From: Mercurialis annua
Lineage: Eukaryota > Streptophyta > Magnoliopsida > Malpighiales > Euphorbiaceae
Direction: 5' to 3'
DNA: 64,000 nt
Assembly (NCBI RefSeq): GCF_937616625.2
Contig: NC_065571.1
Span: 49,771,651-49,835,650 of the forward strand
The translations under genes were made by a program, and so were the position numbers. Position 1 is the first letter of the stretch. The number at the start of each line of letters is the position of its first letter. Below, one piece after another: positions 47,215-59,821 of the stretch. The notes beneath the pieces were generated by a model. It had not been told where the DNA came from. It ran no database searches and saw only the letters and a list, made by a program, of their open reading frames with translations.

Positions 47215-48041
47215 AAAAGTAAAAAAAAGTGCAGCTGTCTAGTACTGCGAATTAAAAAGTACATATCTATTCATAAAAAAAAGTACATATCCCGTTTTTA
47301 TTTTTTTATATTAAAAGTTTAATCTATTATTTTAGTATCATTTTATATAATTTTTTTTAATTTATTCTTTCTGCTCTTTATAAAATTAATGACTATAACT
47401 CTAAACATAATTTACAAAACAACTATTTATGAAAAAAAAAATATTTTAATTTATATTCAAATAAAAATATCTCCCTAAACAAGATGGAGAAAATTTATAC
47501 TTTAATTTCAATTTATAGCTCTAAATACTTGTTAATAATACAAATGGACTTAACGAATAAACACATATCAAAAATCAATTAAATGCTCAGTTACGTGAAT
47601 GGATGAGAATAATTTATTTTGATTTTGTTTAATTTAATAACATCTAAAAAGAATATTATTTTTATATGGCTACTATAGACGAAACAATCATTACTGTTTT
47701 GGTAAAAGAGGATCATGGAAAAGGCATGTTTACTATATGAGCAAAGTCCTAAAAGGCCACAAGACTGGCTAATAATCATGGGTTTTTTACATAAATCCCT
47801 CAAAAGTATTATAGTGTTTCATTTTTCTCTCAACATTTTAATTTTAGCAAAAATCACTCAAAAAAAAAGAAAAGTTTTCAAAAATCTCCCATAACCCAAA
47901 ATAAAAGAAAATGAGACAATATTGTCCTTACTATTTGTTAATATCTTATTGGTCTATATTTGGGTCAATAAAATGTTGACATGTGGCAAATATGAGTTTG
48001 GTTAGACTAACCAACCGATTGCAACCGACCACCGGCCGATT

Positions 48042-48185
48042 CCGGTCCAACCACACAGTCAACGGCGGCGGTCAACGGCCGTGGTCAACGGCGGCGGTCA
48101 ACGGTGGTGGTCAACAACGGTCAACGGAGGTCGGCGGCGGCGGTCAACGCCGGTCAGCACCCGGTCAATGGCGGTCAACTATAGT
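48042..48185 (+). repeat. left minisatellite of element A
   Basis: Irregular GGTCAACGGCGGCGGTCAAC units. Translations of this stretch (long GGGQR-like runs) are repeat artefacts. Confidence 0.75.
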
Positions 48186-48235
48186 GGTGAGATTTTAAAA
48201 AAATTAATAAAACACAAATTTGCTCTTGGTAGAGT

Positions 48236-48315
48236 TTGAACCCATGACCTCTCACTCTTTGTCTAAGTGCCTAACCACCAAGGCAAGACATGCTTGTTGT
48301 CTTTATTTACTCTTT
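48236..48315 (-). other. tRNA-like segment, left end of element A
   Basis: On the minus strand: an A-box-like TTGCCTTGGTGGTTAGGC, then GAGAGGTCATGGGTTCAAAC, whose GGGTTCAAAC matches a B box. It reads toward the element's left end. It does not fold as a complete tRNA by eye, so it is not called a tRNA gene. Confidence 0.5.
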
Positions 48316-48350
48316 AATAATATGCATGTTCTCTTTAATAATATATAAAA

Positions 48351-48668
48351 GGGTTAATTACATATAAAATCACCACCTTTACACGAATTTTCAAAAATAA
48401 CACGACTTTTAAAACGTGTCAATTCAGGGCATCACCTTTCATTTCTTTTCAAAAACAACATGGGCACGTTTTTTGATAAAATTTTGCTGACTTGGACAGC
48501 CGATGAGAGTGCCACGTGTCACGCCACGTCAGCAAAAATGCCACTAAAAATGTGTCCGTGTTATTTTTGAAAAGAAATGAAAGGTGGTGCCCTGAATTGC
48601 CACGTTTTAAAGGTCGTGTTATTTTTGCAATTTCGTGTAAAGGTGGTGATTTTATATGTAATTAACCC
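48351..48668. mobile_element. MULE MITE nested in element A (318 bp)
   Basis: Long, nearly matching inverted ends starting GGGTTAATTACATATAAAAT (about 100 bp each). The 9-bp duplication is TATATAAAA (48342-48350 and 48669-48677). The matching place in the copy at 54861-58390 lacks it. Confidence 0.88.
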
Positions 48669-48959
48669 TATATAAAAAAGCATATAAACTAAATATCAAC
48701 CTATTAAAATGGTTAATTATAAATAATATATTATTATATAACACTAATAAGATATTACGCTTGTCAAAATTTAAAATAATTTATTCTAATTAAATATTAA
48801 CTTAAAGTAAACTAAGTTAAAATAGATTTTATAAATTAATGTATTTAAAAACACAATCAACTTAATATCAACTCGACATAAATTCAAAAAATATATAATC
48901 TGTTAATTGAGTTGATATTAAGTTAATTTTTAAAATTATTATAATTTACTAAAAAATTT

Positions 48960-49720
48960 ACTTTGAATTGACATGTAATTTACATTGAGTTGACATTGAG
49001 TCGACATTAGGTTTACATTGAGTTGACATTGAGTCGACATTAGTTTGACATTGAGTCGACGTTCAGTTATTAAGTTTGCATTGAGTTGATATTAATTTAC
49101 ATTTCAAAATTAAAATAATTTACTAAAAAATTACTTTGGATTGACATTAAGTTTACATTGAGTTGACATTGAGTCGGCATTAGGTTTACATTGAGTTAAC
49201 ATAAAGTCGCCATTAGGTTTACATTGAGTTGACGTTAAGTTATGAAGTTTAAATTAAGTTGATATTAATTTAGATTTAAAAATTAAATAATTTACTAAAA
49301 CATTACTTCAGATTGACATTAGGTTTACATTGAGTTGACATTGAGTCGATATTAGGTTTACATTGAGTTGACATTGAGTCGACGTTGAGTTATTAAGTTT
49401 ACATTGAGTTGATATTAATTTACATTTTAAAATTAAAATAATTTACTAAAAAAGTACTTCGGATTTACATTAGGTTTACATTGAGTTAATATTAGGATTA
49501 CATTGAGTTGACATTGAATTGACGTTGAGTTGATATTAAATTGGCATTGAGATGATATTAAGTTAATTTTTAAAATTATACTTACTAAAATACATTAAGT
49601 TTATTGAGTTGACATTAGGTTTACATTGAGTTAATATTGGGTCGCCATTGAGTTGACATTGAGTCGATATTGAGTTGACATTAAATTTACACAAATTACT
49701 GTAATAATAATTTAAATAAT
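48960..49720 (+). repeat. degenerate ACATTGAGTTGAC / ACATTGAGTCGAC array of element A
   Basis: Dozens of 11-12-base words of the type ACATTGAGTTG, ACATTGAGTCG and ACATTAGGTTT in alternating order, grouped into longer units broken by AAATTAAAATAATTTAC stretches. Scattered words continue to about 50120. Confidence 0.85.
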
Positions 49721-50449
49721 TTACTTTCAATCTATTATATTTTATTTTTGAAAGTATAAATTATAGAAAAAAAAATTATATAATAATAAAAAAAATTCAT
49801 ATTAAATTTATAATTATTTATCAAAACAAATACTTTGAGTTAACATTCAGATTATATTGAGTTCACATTAAGTTTACTTTGAGTTTATATTGAGTTGATA
49901 TTGAGTTAATATTAAGTTTATATTCAGTTCACTTATATTAAAATTACTTTCGGTTTATTTTATTTTAATAAAAGTTTAAATAATTTACTTTAAAATTGCT
50001 ATTAGTTTATTTGTAATATTATAAATTATTTTTAATAGTATACATAATGAAGTTGACAGTAAGTTATCATTGATTTAACATTAAGTCGTCATTGAGTTTA
50101 TATTGAGTTTTTATTGAGTTTTTGCACACTACGGGGGTCCCACTACCACATATCCGATCACGACCACTAAACCATTATATTTTTCAATTTTAAAAAGTGA
50201 AATATTTTTACTAGTTTTACTTATGTATTAATAAATTGTATATAAATATATGTATATTTTATTTTTTTATTGTATAAATATTTAATAAATAAATAAATCT
50301 ACTTAGACTAATTTAATATTAAATTTATAATAAATTTAATTTAAGTTGATATTTAGTTGATATTTAATTTGTATTATAAATTAATTTCATTCTAATAAGT
50401 TAATCTAAATTTATAGTCAGTTATATATATATATTATAGAGTAAATGAA

Positions 50450-50535
50450 GACAACAATTAGCCTTTGCCTCAATAGCAAAGCACAAACACTCCCTTATAA
50501 GAGGTCAAGGGTTCAAATCCCCTCACCCACAAAAA
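50450..50535 (+). other. tRNA-like segment, right end of element A
   Basis: TTAGCCTTTGCCTCAATAGC resembles an A box region and GGTCAAGGGTTCAAATCCCC contains a B box (GGTTCAAATCC) with a good T-arm stem. It reads toward the right end of the element. Confidence 0.55.
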
Positions 50536-50617
50536 GTTGTTTTATTTAATTTTTAATTATATAACTAAAATTGGTCCAACCATTAAAAATGGTTAGACCA
50601 CAAACCAGTAATGGTCC

Positions 50618-50705
50618 AACTGTCGTTGACCGCGGTGGTCCGGCCGTTGACCGGCGTTGACCGCGGTGGTCCGGCCGTTAACCGGTCAATAATGGTCCGA
50701 CCGGT
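50618..50705 (+). repeat. right minisatellite of element A
   Basis: About two copies of the 31-bp GTTGACCGCGGTGGTCCGGC unit, far fewer than the matching end of the other copy. Confidence 0.7.
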
Positions 50706-50940
50706 GGTGGTTCGGTTAGAAGTGGCCCGGTTTATGTAAAATGAGGAGAAATTATTAGGTGTAATGAAAACACAATAGGTAAAATACACCATAAGGATAA
50801 AATAGTAATCACAACTATTAAAAGGTAGAGATGAAAAGAATCTTTTAAAATTGAGGGATTTTTGCAAAAAAAAAAAATTGGGTGATTTATACAAACTTTT
50901 GAGTTTTTGGGCGATTTGGTGTAATTTTCTCAATAATCAT

Positions 50941-51380
50941 CGACGGTCCTCGATCTTTGCCCTAATCTTGCGTAAACCCTCTATACTTTCAAAAGCTTCC
51001 CTAAACCCCCAACCTTTATGGCGGCGCTCATTCACGGTTTTTATGGACGAAAGTACCCCTAAGCGCCGTCTTTTTTGGCGGCTACAATTCTAAAAAAAAA
51101 GACGGCGCCACGTGTCATCTGACATGTGGCAAAATATCTAAAAAAAATTGAAAAACCCAAAACACCCTTACAACTATTAAAATTTAATTAAAATAAAAAT
51201 AAAAAATCAAAGCAAATCAACCCATTCAAACCACTGAATTATCGAAACCGAACCGCCACAACCGAACCCGCCTCCGGTCATCTTCTCAGGTGAGAAAACG
51301 ACCAACCTCGTCGTCTTCTCACCTAGAAGACGACCGTCTTGTTGTAGGTCGGTTTAAGTAGGTCGGTTTTGAGAAAGTAA
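50941..51380. other. GC-richer unassigned stretch
   Basis: Contains GGCGGCGCTC and GACGGCGCCACGTGTC words and a CTTCTCAGGTGAGAA palindrome. GC-rich CTTCTCAGG wording recurs inside the MITE at 61086-61798. Probably a repeat fragment; no gene. Confidence 0.3.
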
Positions 51381-52952
51381 TGATGCGAAAATTAATGTTA
51401 TATTTCAATTCTAAATTTGGAATTGGAATTAAAAGGAAAATTGTTAAAAAAAGTCCCAAAATGAAGTTCAGGGACTAAAGTGGTAATTTAGCCACTACAT
51501 CTCAAAAATGGAAATCTATAAATTTTGACGGAAAAATATTAAGATTGGGATTCATATTGTTAATTGGATATAAATAATACGTATACGAATCGATTAAAGA
51601 ATTAGTCGATTAATTGATCGATTTAATTAAAGAAAAAGAAAGTTTAATAAATAATTGGTAACAAATAAAGAAAACAAGGATTAAAGTGTTCCTTTATCCA
51701 TGACATATAAGGATTTCATTTGAAATGAAGAAATCAGAAGAAGGAGGAAGAAGGATCCAGACATTTCATCTCTATCACGATCATCACCGTCGTTCTTTCA
51801 CGGTTTCGCCGTTCGGCGTCCGTTTCGGACGATTCTCGCAGCAAACTCTTCGGAATTGAAAGCTCTATCAATCCTAACATCTGTTTCAAGGTAAAAGGTT
51901 TGATGTTAAATTCGAAGAATAAGGGGCTGTTTTACCGTTAACGTATTTATGTTGAATTCGACGTTTTGGAGCGTTAGGGTTGATTTCGAAGTGAAAAAGT
52001 GTGTATAATGTGTTTAAATGAATTTGGTATGAGTTTTGGGAGTTTTGGAGCCCCGGAAATGGTCCGGAGGCGCCGGAAAAACGTCGCACACGTCGGTGCA
52101 CGACGTGCTGCACTTCAGCACGTCGTGCTGGTGCGCGACATGCGCCATAAGGGTGCACGACGTGCACCAGTGAAGGGCACGATGTGCCAAACTGGCACGA
52201 CGTGTTCTACTTCGACGCCGACCTCCGGGGGACTTCCGTGAGCGGAAAATTGGCATCTGATAGCTTGATTTGGATGTGAAACTCAGTCAAATATTTTGAA
52301 ATAGATATGAGACATTATAGAAATGAACATTAACATGATGAATCATCAATATAAGTACATCGATTGAGTAAGAATCCGATTAAGAAGTTATCGAAATTGA
52401 GAAAAACGAATACGAAACGAAATGGTGATAACCTAAATCTATAACCTAGGGTTTTAGGTTTACGAGGTTCACGTTTATGTACTAAACGTGTATTTGATCT
52501 ATATATGTATCAGACGTGTTAGCAAGCAGTGAGGGCATCAGACGTGGAGTAGTAAGAGCATATCATTTCATCGACCACGTCATAGGTTGGATAGCGGTTT
52601 CTGTGAGTAGCACTTTACTTTTGTGTATTGTTATTTAAAAGTTATTATTTTTATATATTACGAATAAACACATCGCATAGTATATGATTTGATATATCGC
52701 TTATCGAATTGCTTTTATCGATTATCATTTATCGTTATTATCGATTGTTATATCGTTTATCGAGTTATTATAGTTTTGAAACCAGTGTGTGATCCGAGGA
52801 AACGTGCTGCCTATTGGGCGTCAATAAGACTGTGTGATCACCGGTAAGTGTGTCAGTCTAACGTGTCTAGATTGTTATCGTGTCATAGAATTATATCGAA
52901 TATCGAATATTGAACATCGTTTATCATATCGTATCGTATCGTATCGAAGTTG

Positions 52953-53055
<103 letters not shown>

Positions 53056-53066
53056 AACAAATACGA

Positions 53067-53196
53067 GGTTTAGCTCGGTCGAACTATCTCGGGACCTGTA
53101 TCAAGTGGGTTTAACTCGGTTGAACTATCTCGGGACCCACACCTTGGGATTAAGCGATGGTAGAGGTTTAACTCGGTTGAACTATCTCGGGACCCT
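53067..53196 (+). repeat. three tandem copies of a CGGTTGAACTATCTCGGGAC unit
   Basis: Units at about 53067, 53107 and 53165 share GGTTTAACTCGGTTGAACTA and CTATCTCGGGACC. Part of the LTR-like region. Confidence 0.8.
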
Positions 53197-53419
53197 ACCA
53201 AATGGATCGATCGATTTGATATTTATCGTTATGAATCGTATGAAACTATAGATCGTATTGAGTATCGTGAATAGGGTTTCAATCGGATCTAATACTTGGA
53301 TTATATAATAGCATGTTACGTTATATTTTGATATCGAATATTGATTTTATTTATATGTTTTATCGTATGCGATGTTATGTTTTAGCAATACTGTTTGTCT
53401 CGGTCACTCATTCATAATG

Positions 53420-53930
53420 AAAACAGATGACTAAGGTTATCAACAGGGCAATCCTGAAGGGTTTGAAAACAAGACTTGATAATGTAAAAGGAAGATGGAT
53501 GAATGAACTTTATATTTATGGTCCTATAGAACTACACAAAGAGCGGAAACCAGTTAAACACCTTTCGAGCTAACCTATGGCCGTGAGGTAGTATTCCTTG
53601 TCAAGATTGGAATGTCGACCTTGAAAGTACGTTATTTTGATAAAAAAAAACAACAACAAAAAGAGTTGGAAAATTTGCGTGGATCTCCTACAAGAGAGGA
53701 GAGAGTAAGTAGAGCGGAAACCAGTTAAACACCTTTCGAGCTAACCTATGGCCGTGAGGTAGTATTCCTTGTCAAGATTGGAATGTCGACCTTGAAAGTA
53801 CATTATTTTGATTAAAAAACAACAAAAAGAGTTGGAAAATTTGCGTGGATCTCCTACAAGAGAGGAGAGAGTAAGTAGTAGTAAGAATTGAGGCGTATAA
53901 ACAAAGGATGGAAGAATACCATAATCAGAG
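53420..53930 (+). pseudogene. gypsy integrase remnant with an internal 171-bp duplication
   Basis: Fragments such as VINRAILKGLKTRLDNVKGR, ELTYGREVVF and YKQRMEEYHNQS match the Tat-type integrase pattern (compare EVTNRTIAQGIKKRL and FRLAYGTEAIIP in the element at 20916-28854). Bases 53541-53711 are repeated at 53712 to about 53880 with only a few differences. Stops and shifts make it non-functional. Confidence 0.75.
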
Positions 53931-54850
53931 TTTTACTTATGCTCATTCCACATGGGTTTATGCCGCTTATGCTTATTTTAGCAGGGCTTATGCCACTTAC
54001 AGAGAAAATAAAGGAAAAATAAACGTTTATCATCTAGAAATGCAATGATATGTGCCCAAATAGTGTTAGCCCAATCAAACAAAATTCTCACATCTCAGCC
54101 TATGAATACAAGTCGCAAACGTAATGAAGATAGTATTATAAGAAACAAGACAACATTGGACATAAATGACTGATAAACTTGGGTGGATAGAACTAGTGAT
54201 AATATATTAGGGGTGAAGCAACTTCAACAGGTCATAAATATGACTAAGTCCAAAAAATGCTAATCTCGACATTAGAGGACCAAAAAACCCCACATTAAGA
54301 ATATTCACAATAATAAACCTCTATCTCTAAGACATATAAGGATAATTCTGGATCAACTAATCAAGGAAGACATAAGAATAGCAGTTACAGAAGGATGAGA
54401 CATAAACTAGAGCGGTATCCGCATAATAAAGGAAAACTTCAAGACTGGGCTTACATCATACTAGACATTATTTTGAAGGTAAGTTAAGCTATACACGCAG
54501 GCAAAAGAGTATAGAAAGATACTCTTAACACTAAATAGGCGTACTCTTATAACACTCGCACCTAATAATAATCGTAATAGAAAGGCAGTTCAGCTTGCGA
54601 TCACGAAGAACCACCTCCTATGAAAGAAAGATTTAATGGTTGAAAAATTACCTATATAAACCATCTTATATTCAATCCCTAATATACCTTCTTTTTAATC
54701 TCATTTTACACTTATCTTTTTTTTTTCCTTTTTTTTCAGCAAATATACTTATTGATCATCAAAATAGCTCTCGAAAATCCCCTTCCAGCGTTTCTTTTAC
54801 CATCATTCTCTATTTCCAGGTTCTTAGGTTGGACCATGTCAATCTTACCA
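53931..54850. other. decayed repeat-derived DNA
   Basis: Includes GCTTATGCC repeats (53940-53990) and retroelement-like purine-rich stretches. No intact frame. Confidence 0.3.
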
Positions 54851-55109
54851 TTTGATTGTTGAGAAAATTACACCAAATCACCCAAAAACTCAAAAGTTTG
54901 TATAAATCACCCAACTTTTTTTTTTTTGCAAAAATCTCTCAATTTTAAAAGAATTTTTTCATCTCTACCTTTTAATAGTTGTGATTACTATTTTATCTCT
55001 ATGGTGTATTTTACCTATTGTGTTTCCATTACACCTAATAATTTCTCCTCATTTTACATAAACCGGGCCAATTCAAACCGAACCACCACCGGCCAGACCA
55101 TTATTGGCC

Positions 55110-55320
55110 GGTCAACGGCCGGACCACCGCGGTCAACGCCGGTCAACGGCCGGACCACCGCGGTCAACGCCGGTCAACGGACGGACCACCGCGGTCAACG
55201 CCGGTCAACGGCCGGACCACCGCGGTCAACGCCGGTCAACAGCCGGACCACCGCGGTCAACGCCGGTCAACGGCCGGACCACCGCGGTTAACGGCCGGAC
55301 CACCGCGGTCAATGCCCAGA
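55110..55320 (+). repeat. 31-bp GC-rich minisatellite, left end of element B
   Basis: About six to seven units built on GGCCGGACCACCGCGGTCAA plus CGCCGGTCAAC. The Arg/Thr/Pro-rich open frames here are repeat artefacts. Confidence 0.9.
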
Positions 55321-55411
55321 CCACCACCATTAATGGTTTGTGGTCTAACCATTTTTAATGGTTGGACCAATTTTAGTTAGATAATTAAAAATTAAATAAA
55401 ACACCATTTTG

Positions 55412-55500
55412 GGATTGTGGGGATTTGAACCCTTGACCTTTTATAAGAGAGAGGTTGTGCTTTGCCATTAAAGCAAAGGCTAATTGTTGTCAACATTTAC
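55412..55500 (-). other. tRNA-like segment, left end of element B
   Basis: Minus strand: A-box-like TTGCTTTAATGG, then GGTCAAGGGTTCAAATCCCC with the B box GGTTCAAATCC. It points to the left end, mirroring the segment at 50450-50535. Confidence 0.55.
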
Positions 55501-55829
55501 TCTATAATATATATGTATAACTGATTATAAATTTAAATTAACTTATTAGAATGAAATTAATTTATAATGTAAATTAAATATCAACTAAATATCAACTTAA
55601 ATTAAATTTATTATAAGTTTAATATTAAATTAGTCTAATTAAATTTATTTATTTATTAAATATTTATACAATAAAAAAATAAAATATACATATATTTATA
55701 TTTTATACAATTTATTAATATATAAGTAAAACTAGTAAAAATATTTCACTTTTTAAAATTGAAAAATATAATGTTTTAGTGGTCGTAGTCGGATATGTGG
55801 TAGTGGGACCCCCGTGGTGTGCGTAAACT

Positions 55830-57440
55830 CAATAAGAACTCAATATAAACTCAATGACGACTTAATGTCAATTCAATGATAACTTAATGTCAACTTCATT
55901 ATGTATATTATTAAAAGTAATTTATAATATAACAAATAAACTAATAGTAATTTGAAAGTAAATTATTTAAGGTTTTATTAAAATAAAATAAACCGAAAGT
56001 AATTTTAATATAAGTGAACTGAATATAAACTTAATATTAACTCAATGTGAACTCAATATAAACTCAAAGTAAACTTAATGTGAACTCAATATAAATTCAA
56101 TATAAATTTAATGTTCACTGAATGTTAATTCAAAGTAAATGTTTTGATAAATAATTATAAATTTAAAATGAAATTATTTTATATTATTATATAAAATTAT
56201 TTTTCTATAATTTATACTTTCAAAAACAAACTATAGTAGATTGAAAGTAAATTATTTAAGTTTTTATTACAGTAATTTGTGTGAATTTAATGTCAACTCA
56301 ATATGGACTTAATGTCAACTTAATGACGACCCAATATCAACTCAATGTAAACCTAATGTCAACTCAATGTAAATTTAATGTATTTTAGTAAGTATACTTT
56401 TAAAAATTAACTTAATATCAGCTCAATGTAAATTTAATATCAACTCAATGTCAACTCAATGTAATCCTAATATCAACTCAATGTAAACCTAATGTAAATC
56501 CGAAGTAATTTTTTAGTAAATTATTTTAATTTTAAAATGTAAATTAATATCAACTCAAAGTAAACTTAATAACTCAATGTCAACTCAATGTAAACCTAAT
56601 ATCGACTCAATGTCAACTCAATATCAACTCAGTGTAAACCTAATGTCAATCCGAAGTAATGTTTTAGTAAATTATTTTAATTTTCAAATGTAAATTAATA
56701 TCAACTCAATGTAAACTTAATAACTCAACGTCAAATCAATGTAAGCCTAATGGCGACTCTATGTCAACTCAATGTAAACCTAATGCCGACTCAATGTCAA
56801 CTCAATGTAAACCTAATTTCAATCCAAAGTAATTTTTTAGTAAATTATTTTAATTTTGAAATGTAAATTAATATCAACTGAATGCAAACTTAAGAACTGA
56901 ACGTCGACTCAATGTCAAACTAATGTCGACTCAATGTCAACTCAATGTAAAGCTAATGTCGACTCAATGATGACTCAATGTCAACTCAATATAAACCTAA
57001 TATCAACTCAATTTAAACTTAATATAAATTAAATTTAATATCAACTCAACGTCGACTCAATGTCAAGTGAATGTAAATCTAATATAAACTCAATGTAAAA
57101 TTGATGTAAACTACATGTCAATTCAAAGTAAATGTTTTAGTAAATTATTATAATTTTAAACATTAACTTAATATCAACTCAACGTCGACTTAATATCAAT
57201 TTAATGACAGCTCAATGTCAACTCAATGTAAATCTAATGCCAATTCAATGTAATCCTAATGTCAACTCAGTGTAAATCTCATGTCAATGCATGCAAATCT
57301 AATGTCAACTCAGTATAAATTTAATGTCAATCCGAAATAGTAAATTATTTTAATTTTGAAATGTAACTTAATATCAACTCAACGTAAACCTAATGTCAAC
57401 TCGATATAAATCTAATGTCAACTCAATGTAAACTTGATGA
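55830..57440 (-). repeat. degenerate CAACTCAATGTAAACCTAAT array of element B
   Basis: Dozens of CTCAATGTCAA, CTCAATGTAAA and CGACTCAATG words, the complement of the array at 48960-49720, in a longer version. Confidence 0.85.
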
Positions 57441-57799
57441 AGGTTACATGTCAATTTAAAGCTATTTTTTTAGTAATTTATTATAATTTTAAAAACTAAC
57501 TTTATATCAACTAAATTAACTTATATAATTTATTTTGAGTTTATATCGAGTTGACATTAAGTTAATTGTGTTTCTAATACATTAATTTATAAATTTATTT
57601 TAACTTAATTTATTTTAAGTTAATATTTAATTTACACTAGTATTAATTTAATTAGAATAAATTAATTTAAATTTTAACAAGCATAATATTTTATTAGTAT
57701 TTTATAATAATATATAATTTATAATCAACCATTTTAATATGTTTACATTTAGTTTAAATGCTTCCTTATACATTATTAAAGAGTATATGTATATATATT

Positions 57800-57890
57800 A
57801 AAGAGTAATTAAAGACAACAAACATGTCTTGCCTTGATGGTTAGACACATGGACAAAGTGTGAGAGGTCATGGGTTCTATTCCTACTAAT
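57800..57890 (+). other. tRNA-like segment, right end of element B
   Basis: TTGCCTTGATGGTTAGACAC followed by GAGAGGTCATGGGTTCTATT; the B box is degraded (GGTTCTATTCC). It points to the right end and mirrors 48236-48315. Confidence 0.45.
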
Positions 57891-57944
57891 AGCAAATTTA
57901 TATTTTATTTAATTCTTTTAAAATCTCACCACTATAGTTGACTG

Positions 57945-58130
57945 CCGTTGACCGCGAGTTGACCGCTGTTGACCGCGGTGGTCCGGCCGTTGACCGGCGT
58001 TGACCGCGGTGGTCCGGCCGTTGACCGGCGTTGACCGCAGTGGTCCGGGCGTTGACCGGCGTTGACCGCGGTGGTCCGGCCGTTGACCGGCGTTGGCCGC
58101 GGTGGTCCGTCCGGCCGGTCGGACCGGAAT
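57945..58130 (-). repeat. 31-bp GC-rich minisatellite, right end of element B
   Basis: About five GTTGACCGCGGTGGTCCGGC units, the same repeat as 55110-55320 in inverse orientation. Confidence 0.9.
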
Positions 58131-58399
58131 TTGGCCGGTGGTCGGTGGCGGTTGGTTAGATTGTCTAACCAAATCTAGATTTGCCACGTGTCATCATTTG
58201 ATTGACTCAAACATAGACCAATGAAATGTTGACAAATATCAAGGACAATATTGTCTCATTTTCTTTTATTTTGGGTTATGAGGGATTTTTGTAAACTTTT
58301 TATTTTGTTTGAGAGATTTTTGCCAAAATCAAAATGGTGAGGGAAAAGTGAAACACCATAGCATTTTTAGGGGATTTGTGTAAAAAACCCTTGATTGTT

Positions 58400-59300
58400 T
58401 GATTTTCAAATAGGAGGGATAAAAGTATAAATTATAATATATGCAGGAGTCCCGGAGTAATTTATTCTTTATTATGTCAATTATAAAAAAATTATAATAC
58501 TTGATGATCTAACACAAAAGAACTTTGCTATATTAAAACAATACAGAAATTTGTCGAACAAATCGTTTTTTAGCAAGGAATCAACTTACAATCCTGAAAA
58601 ATAATTATTACTAACTGCATGAGTAAAATAATTTTATATTGGCAAATGTTATCCACAACTTTAACTATATTTCCATATATATCATACTTGAAAAATTGTG
58701 TCATATCTTATAGGATATAAATATTGGACAACAAACTGTTGAAATCCCACAAGCGTTCTCCCTTTCTAGTTAGTAAAAAAAATAAAAAAAACAAAGAGAC
58801 ATAAATTTGAATACAAGCCCCAATTTTTAAATTACAAAAAAAATAAAAAATTGTGTCATATATATCATCATTTTTTCGACCTTTGCTAAGTATATATTTT
58901 CAATCGATTTGGAAATTATGTGAGATTAATTTTATACTCATAGATATATAGTATCGCACTACATCAGATTTAAACTGATTGTATGTGTATCTGATAAAAA
59001 TAAAAAAAAATTGTAATATGATATGATTTGAAAACATATTATATTTAATAAACAAATTAAAGCCGTTGATAGATATAAATATTTTGTTTTTAGGTTTTTA
59101 AATGATTTGCACCATATAAACTTGATAATCCTAAGATTTCATCAAGTAATTTTAAAGGCCGGAAAATCATCCCTTTTAGTTTAAAAATTCAAATTCATGT
59201 TTAAACTTTAGTATAGAGATAATATTAGAATCATTTCGAATCAATAATTATAATCCTCCATTTATTTTTAGTTGTTACTTTAAACAAATATATTTGCCCA
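58400..59300. other. AT-rich spacer
   Basis: No gene or resolvable repeat seen. Confidence 0.35.
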
Positions 59301-59309
59301 TTAATAATT

Positions 59310-59812
59310 GGCCTAATTCCTTAAAAAAACCCTGATCTTTAGCCCCTTTTCAATCCTACCCTAACGTTAAAAACTGGTCAATTTTACCCTATGTTATATT
59401 TTTGTGTTTCAATTATACCCTGAAATATTAAATTGATGTTTTTTTTATTTGGAAAAAATTAAAAAATATTCTCCATGTCTAGCATATATTAATTGTATAT
59501 GTTGAAAATTTATTTAAATTTAGTTAAATTAATTAAGAATTTAAATTAGTTTTAATTTGATTATGATTTTTAGTTAGTTTTTAGAAATAAAACACTTATT
59601 TGTACTTTTTTTAATGGAAATAAATTTAAATTTATCTTTAAAATTAGTTAATTAAATGATTTTATCATTTAAATAAAAAAATTATGAAAAATAAAAAAAT
59701 TATGGTACAATTGAAACGAAAAAATGCGAAATATGGTAAAATTAACCGGTTTTCAACGTCAGAGTAGAATTGAAAAGGGACTAAAAGGTCGGGGGTTTTG
59801 AGGTATTAGACC
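59310..59812. mobile_element. GGCCTAAT-family MULE MITE, copy 2 (503 bp)
   Basis: Left end GGCCTAATTCC, right end TATTAGACC. The 9-bp duplication is TTAATAATT (59301-59309 and 59813-59821). Shares CCCCTTTTCAATCCTACCC and TCAATTTTACCC with copy 1. Confidence 0.85.
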
Positions 59813-59821
59813 TTAATAATT

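Larger units (their letters stand above)
47780..50931 (+). mobile_element. Element A: MULE-like, non-autonomous, with tRNA-like and repeat modules (3,152 bp)
   Basis: Flanked by the 9-bp duplication AATAATCAT (47771-47779 and 50932-50940). Left end GGGTTTTTTACATAAATC; right end reverse complement GAGAAAATTACACCAAATC. Moving inward from each end: about 200 bp of CAAAAATC/TTTTGCAAAA-type sequence, GC-rich GGTCAACG minisatellite, a tRNA-like segment with its B box pointing outward, AT-rich DNA, then a core of GACATTGAGTTGACATTGAG repeats. A nested MITE sits at 48351-48668. No protein is evident. It is the same family as 54861-58390, in opposite orientation. Confidence 0.8.
54861..58390 (-). mobile_element. 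Element B: second copy of the MULE-like family, inverted (3,530 bp)
   Basis: Flanked by its own 9-bp duplication TTGATTGTT (54852-54860 and 58391-58399). Left end GAGAAAATTACACCAAATC; right end reverse complement GGGTTTTTTACACAAATCC. This is the same family as 47780-50931 in reverse. Order from the left: outer arm, minisatellite (55110-55320), tRNA-like segment, AT-rich DNA, repeat core (about 55830-57440), tRNA-like segment, minisatellite (57945-58130), outer arm. The different target duplication shows an independent insertion. No protein seen. Confidence 0.82.

Noticed and set aside
47983..48198. Open frames rich in Gly/Gln/Arg across the GC minisatellites (also at 50583-50933, 54926-55358 and 57918-58187)
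   Set aside because: They are translations of 31-bp or similar repeats inside non-coding elements; the peptide repeats follow the DNA unit and show no domain.
48960..49720. CRISPR-like array
   Set aside because: Repeats are degenerate 11-12-base words without regular spacers, inside a plant transposon; CRISPR arrays do not occur in plant nuclear DNA.
50450..50535. Genuine tRNA gene
   Set aside because: A B box and T-arm-like stem are present, but no complete acceptor and anticodon arms could be read, and similar segments recur in mobile elements.
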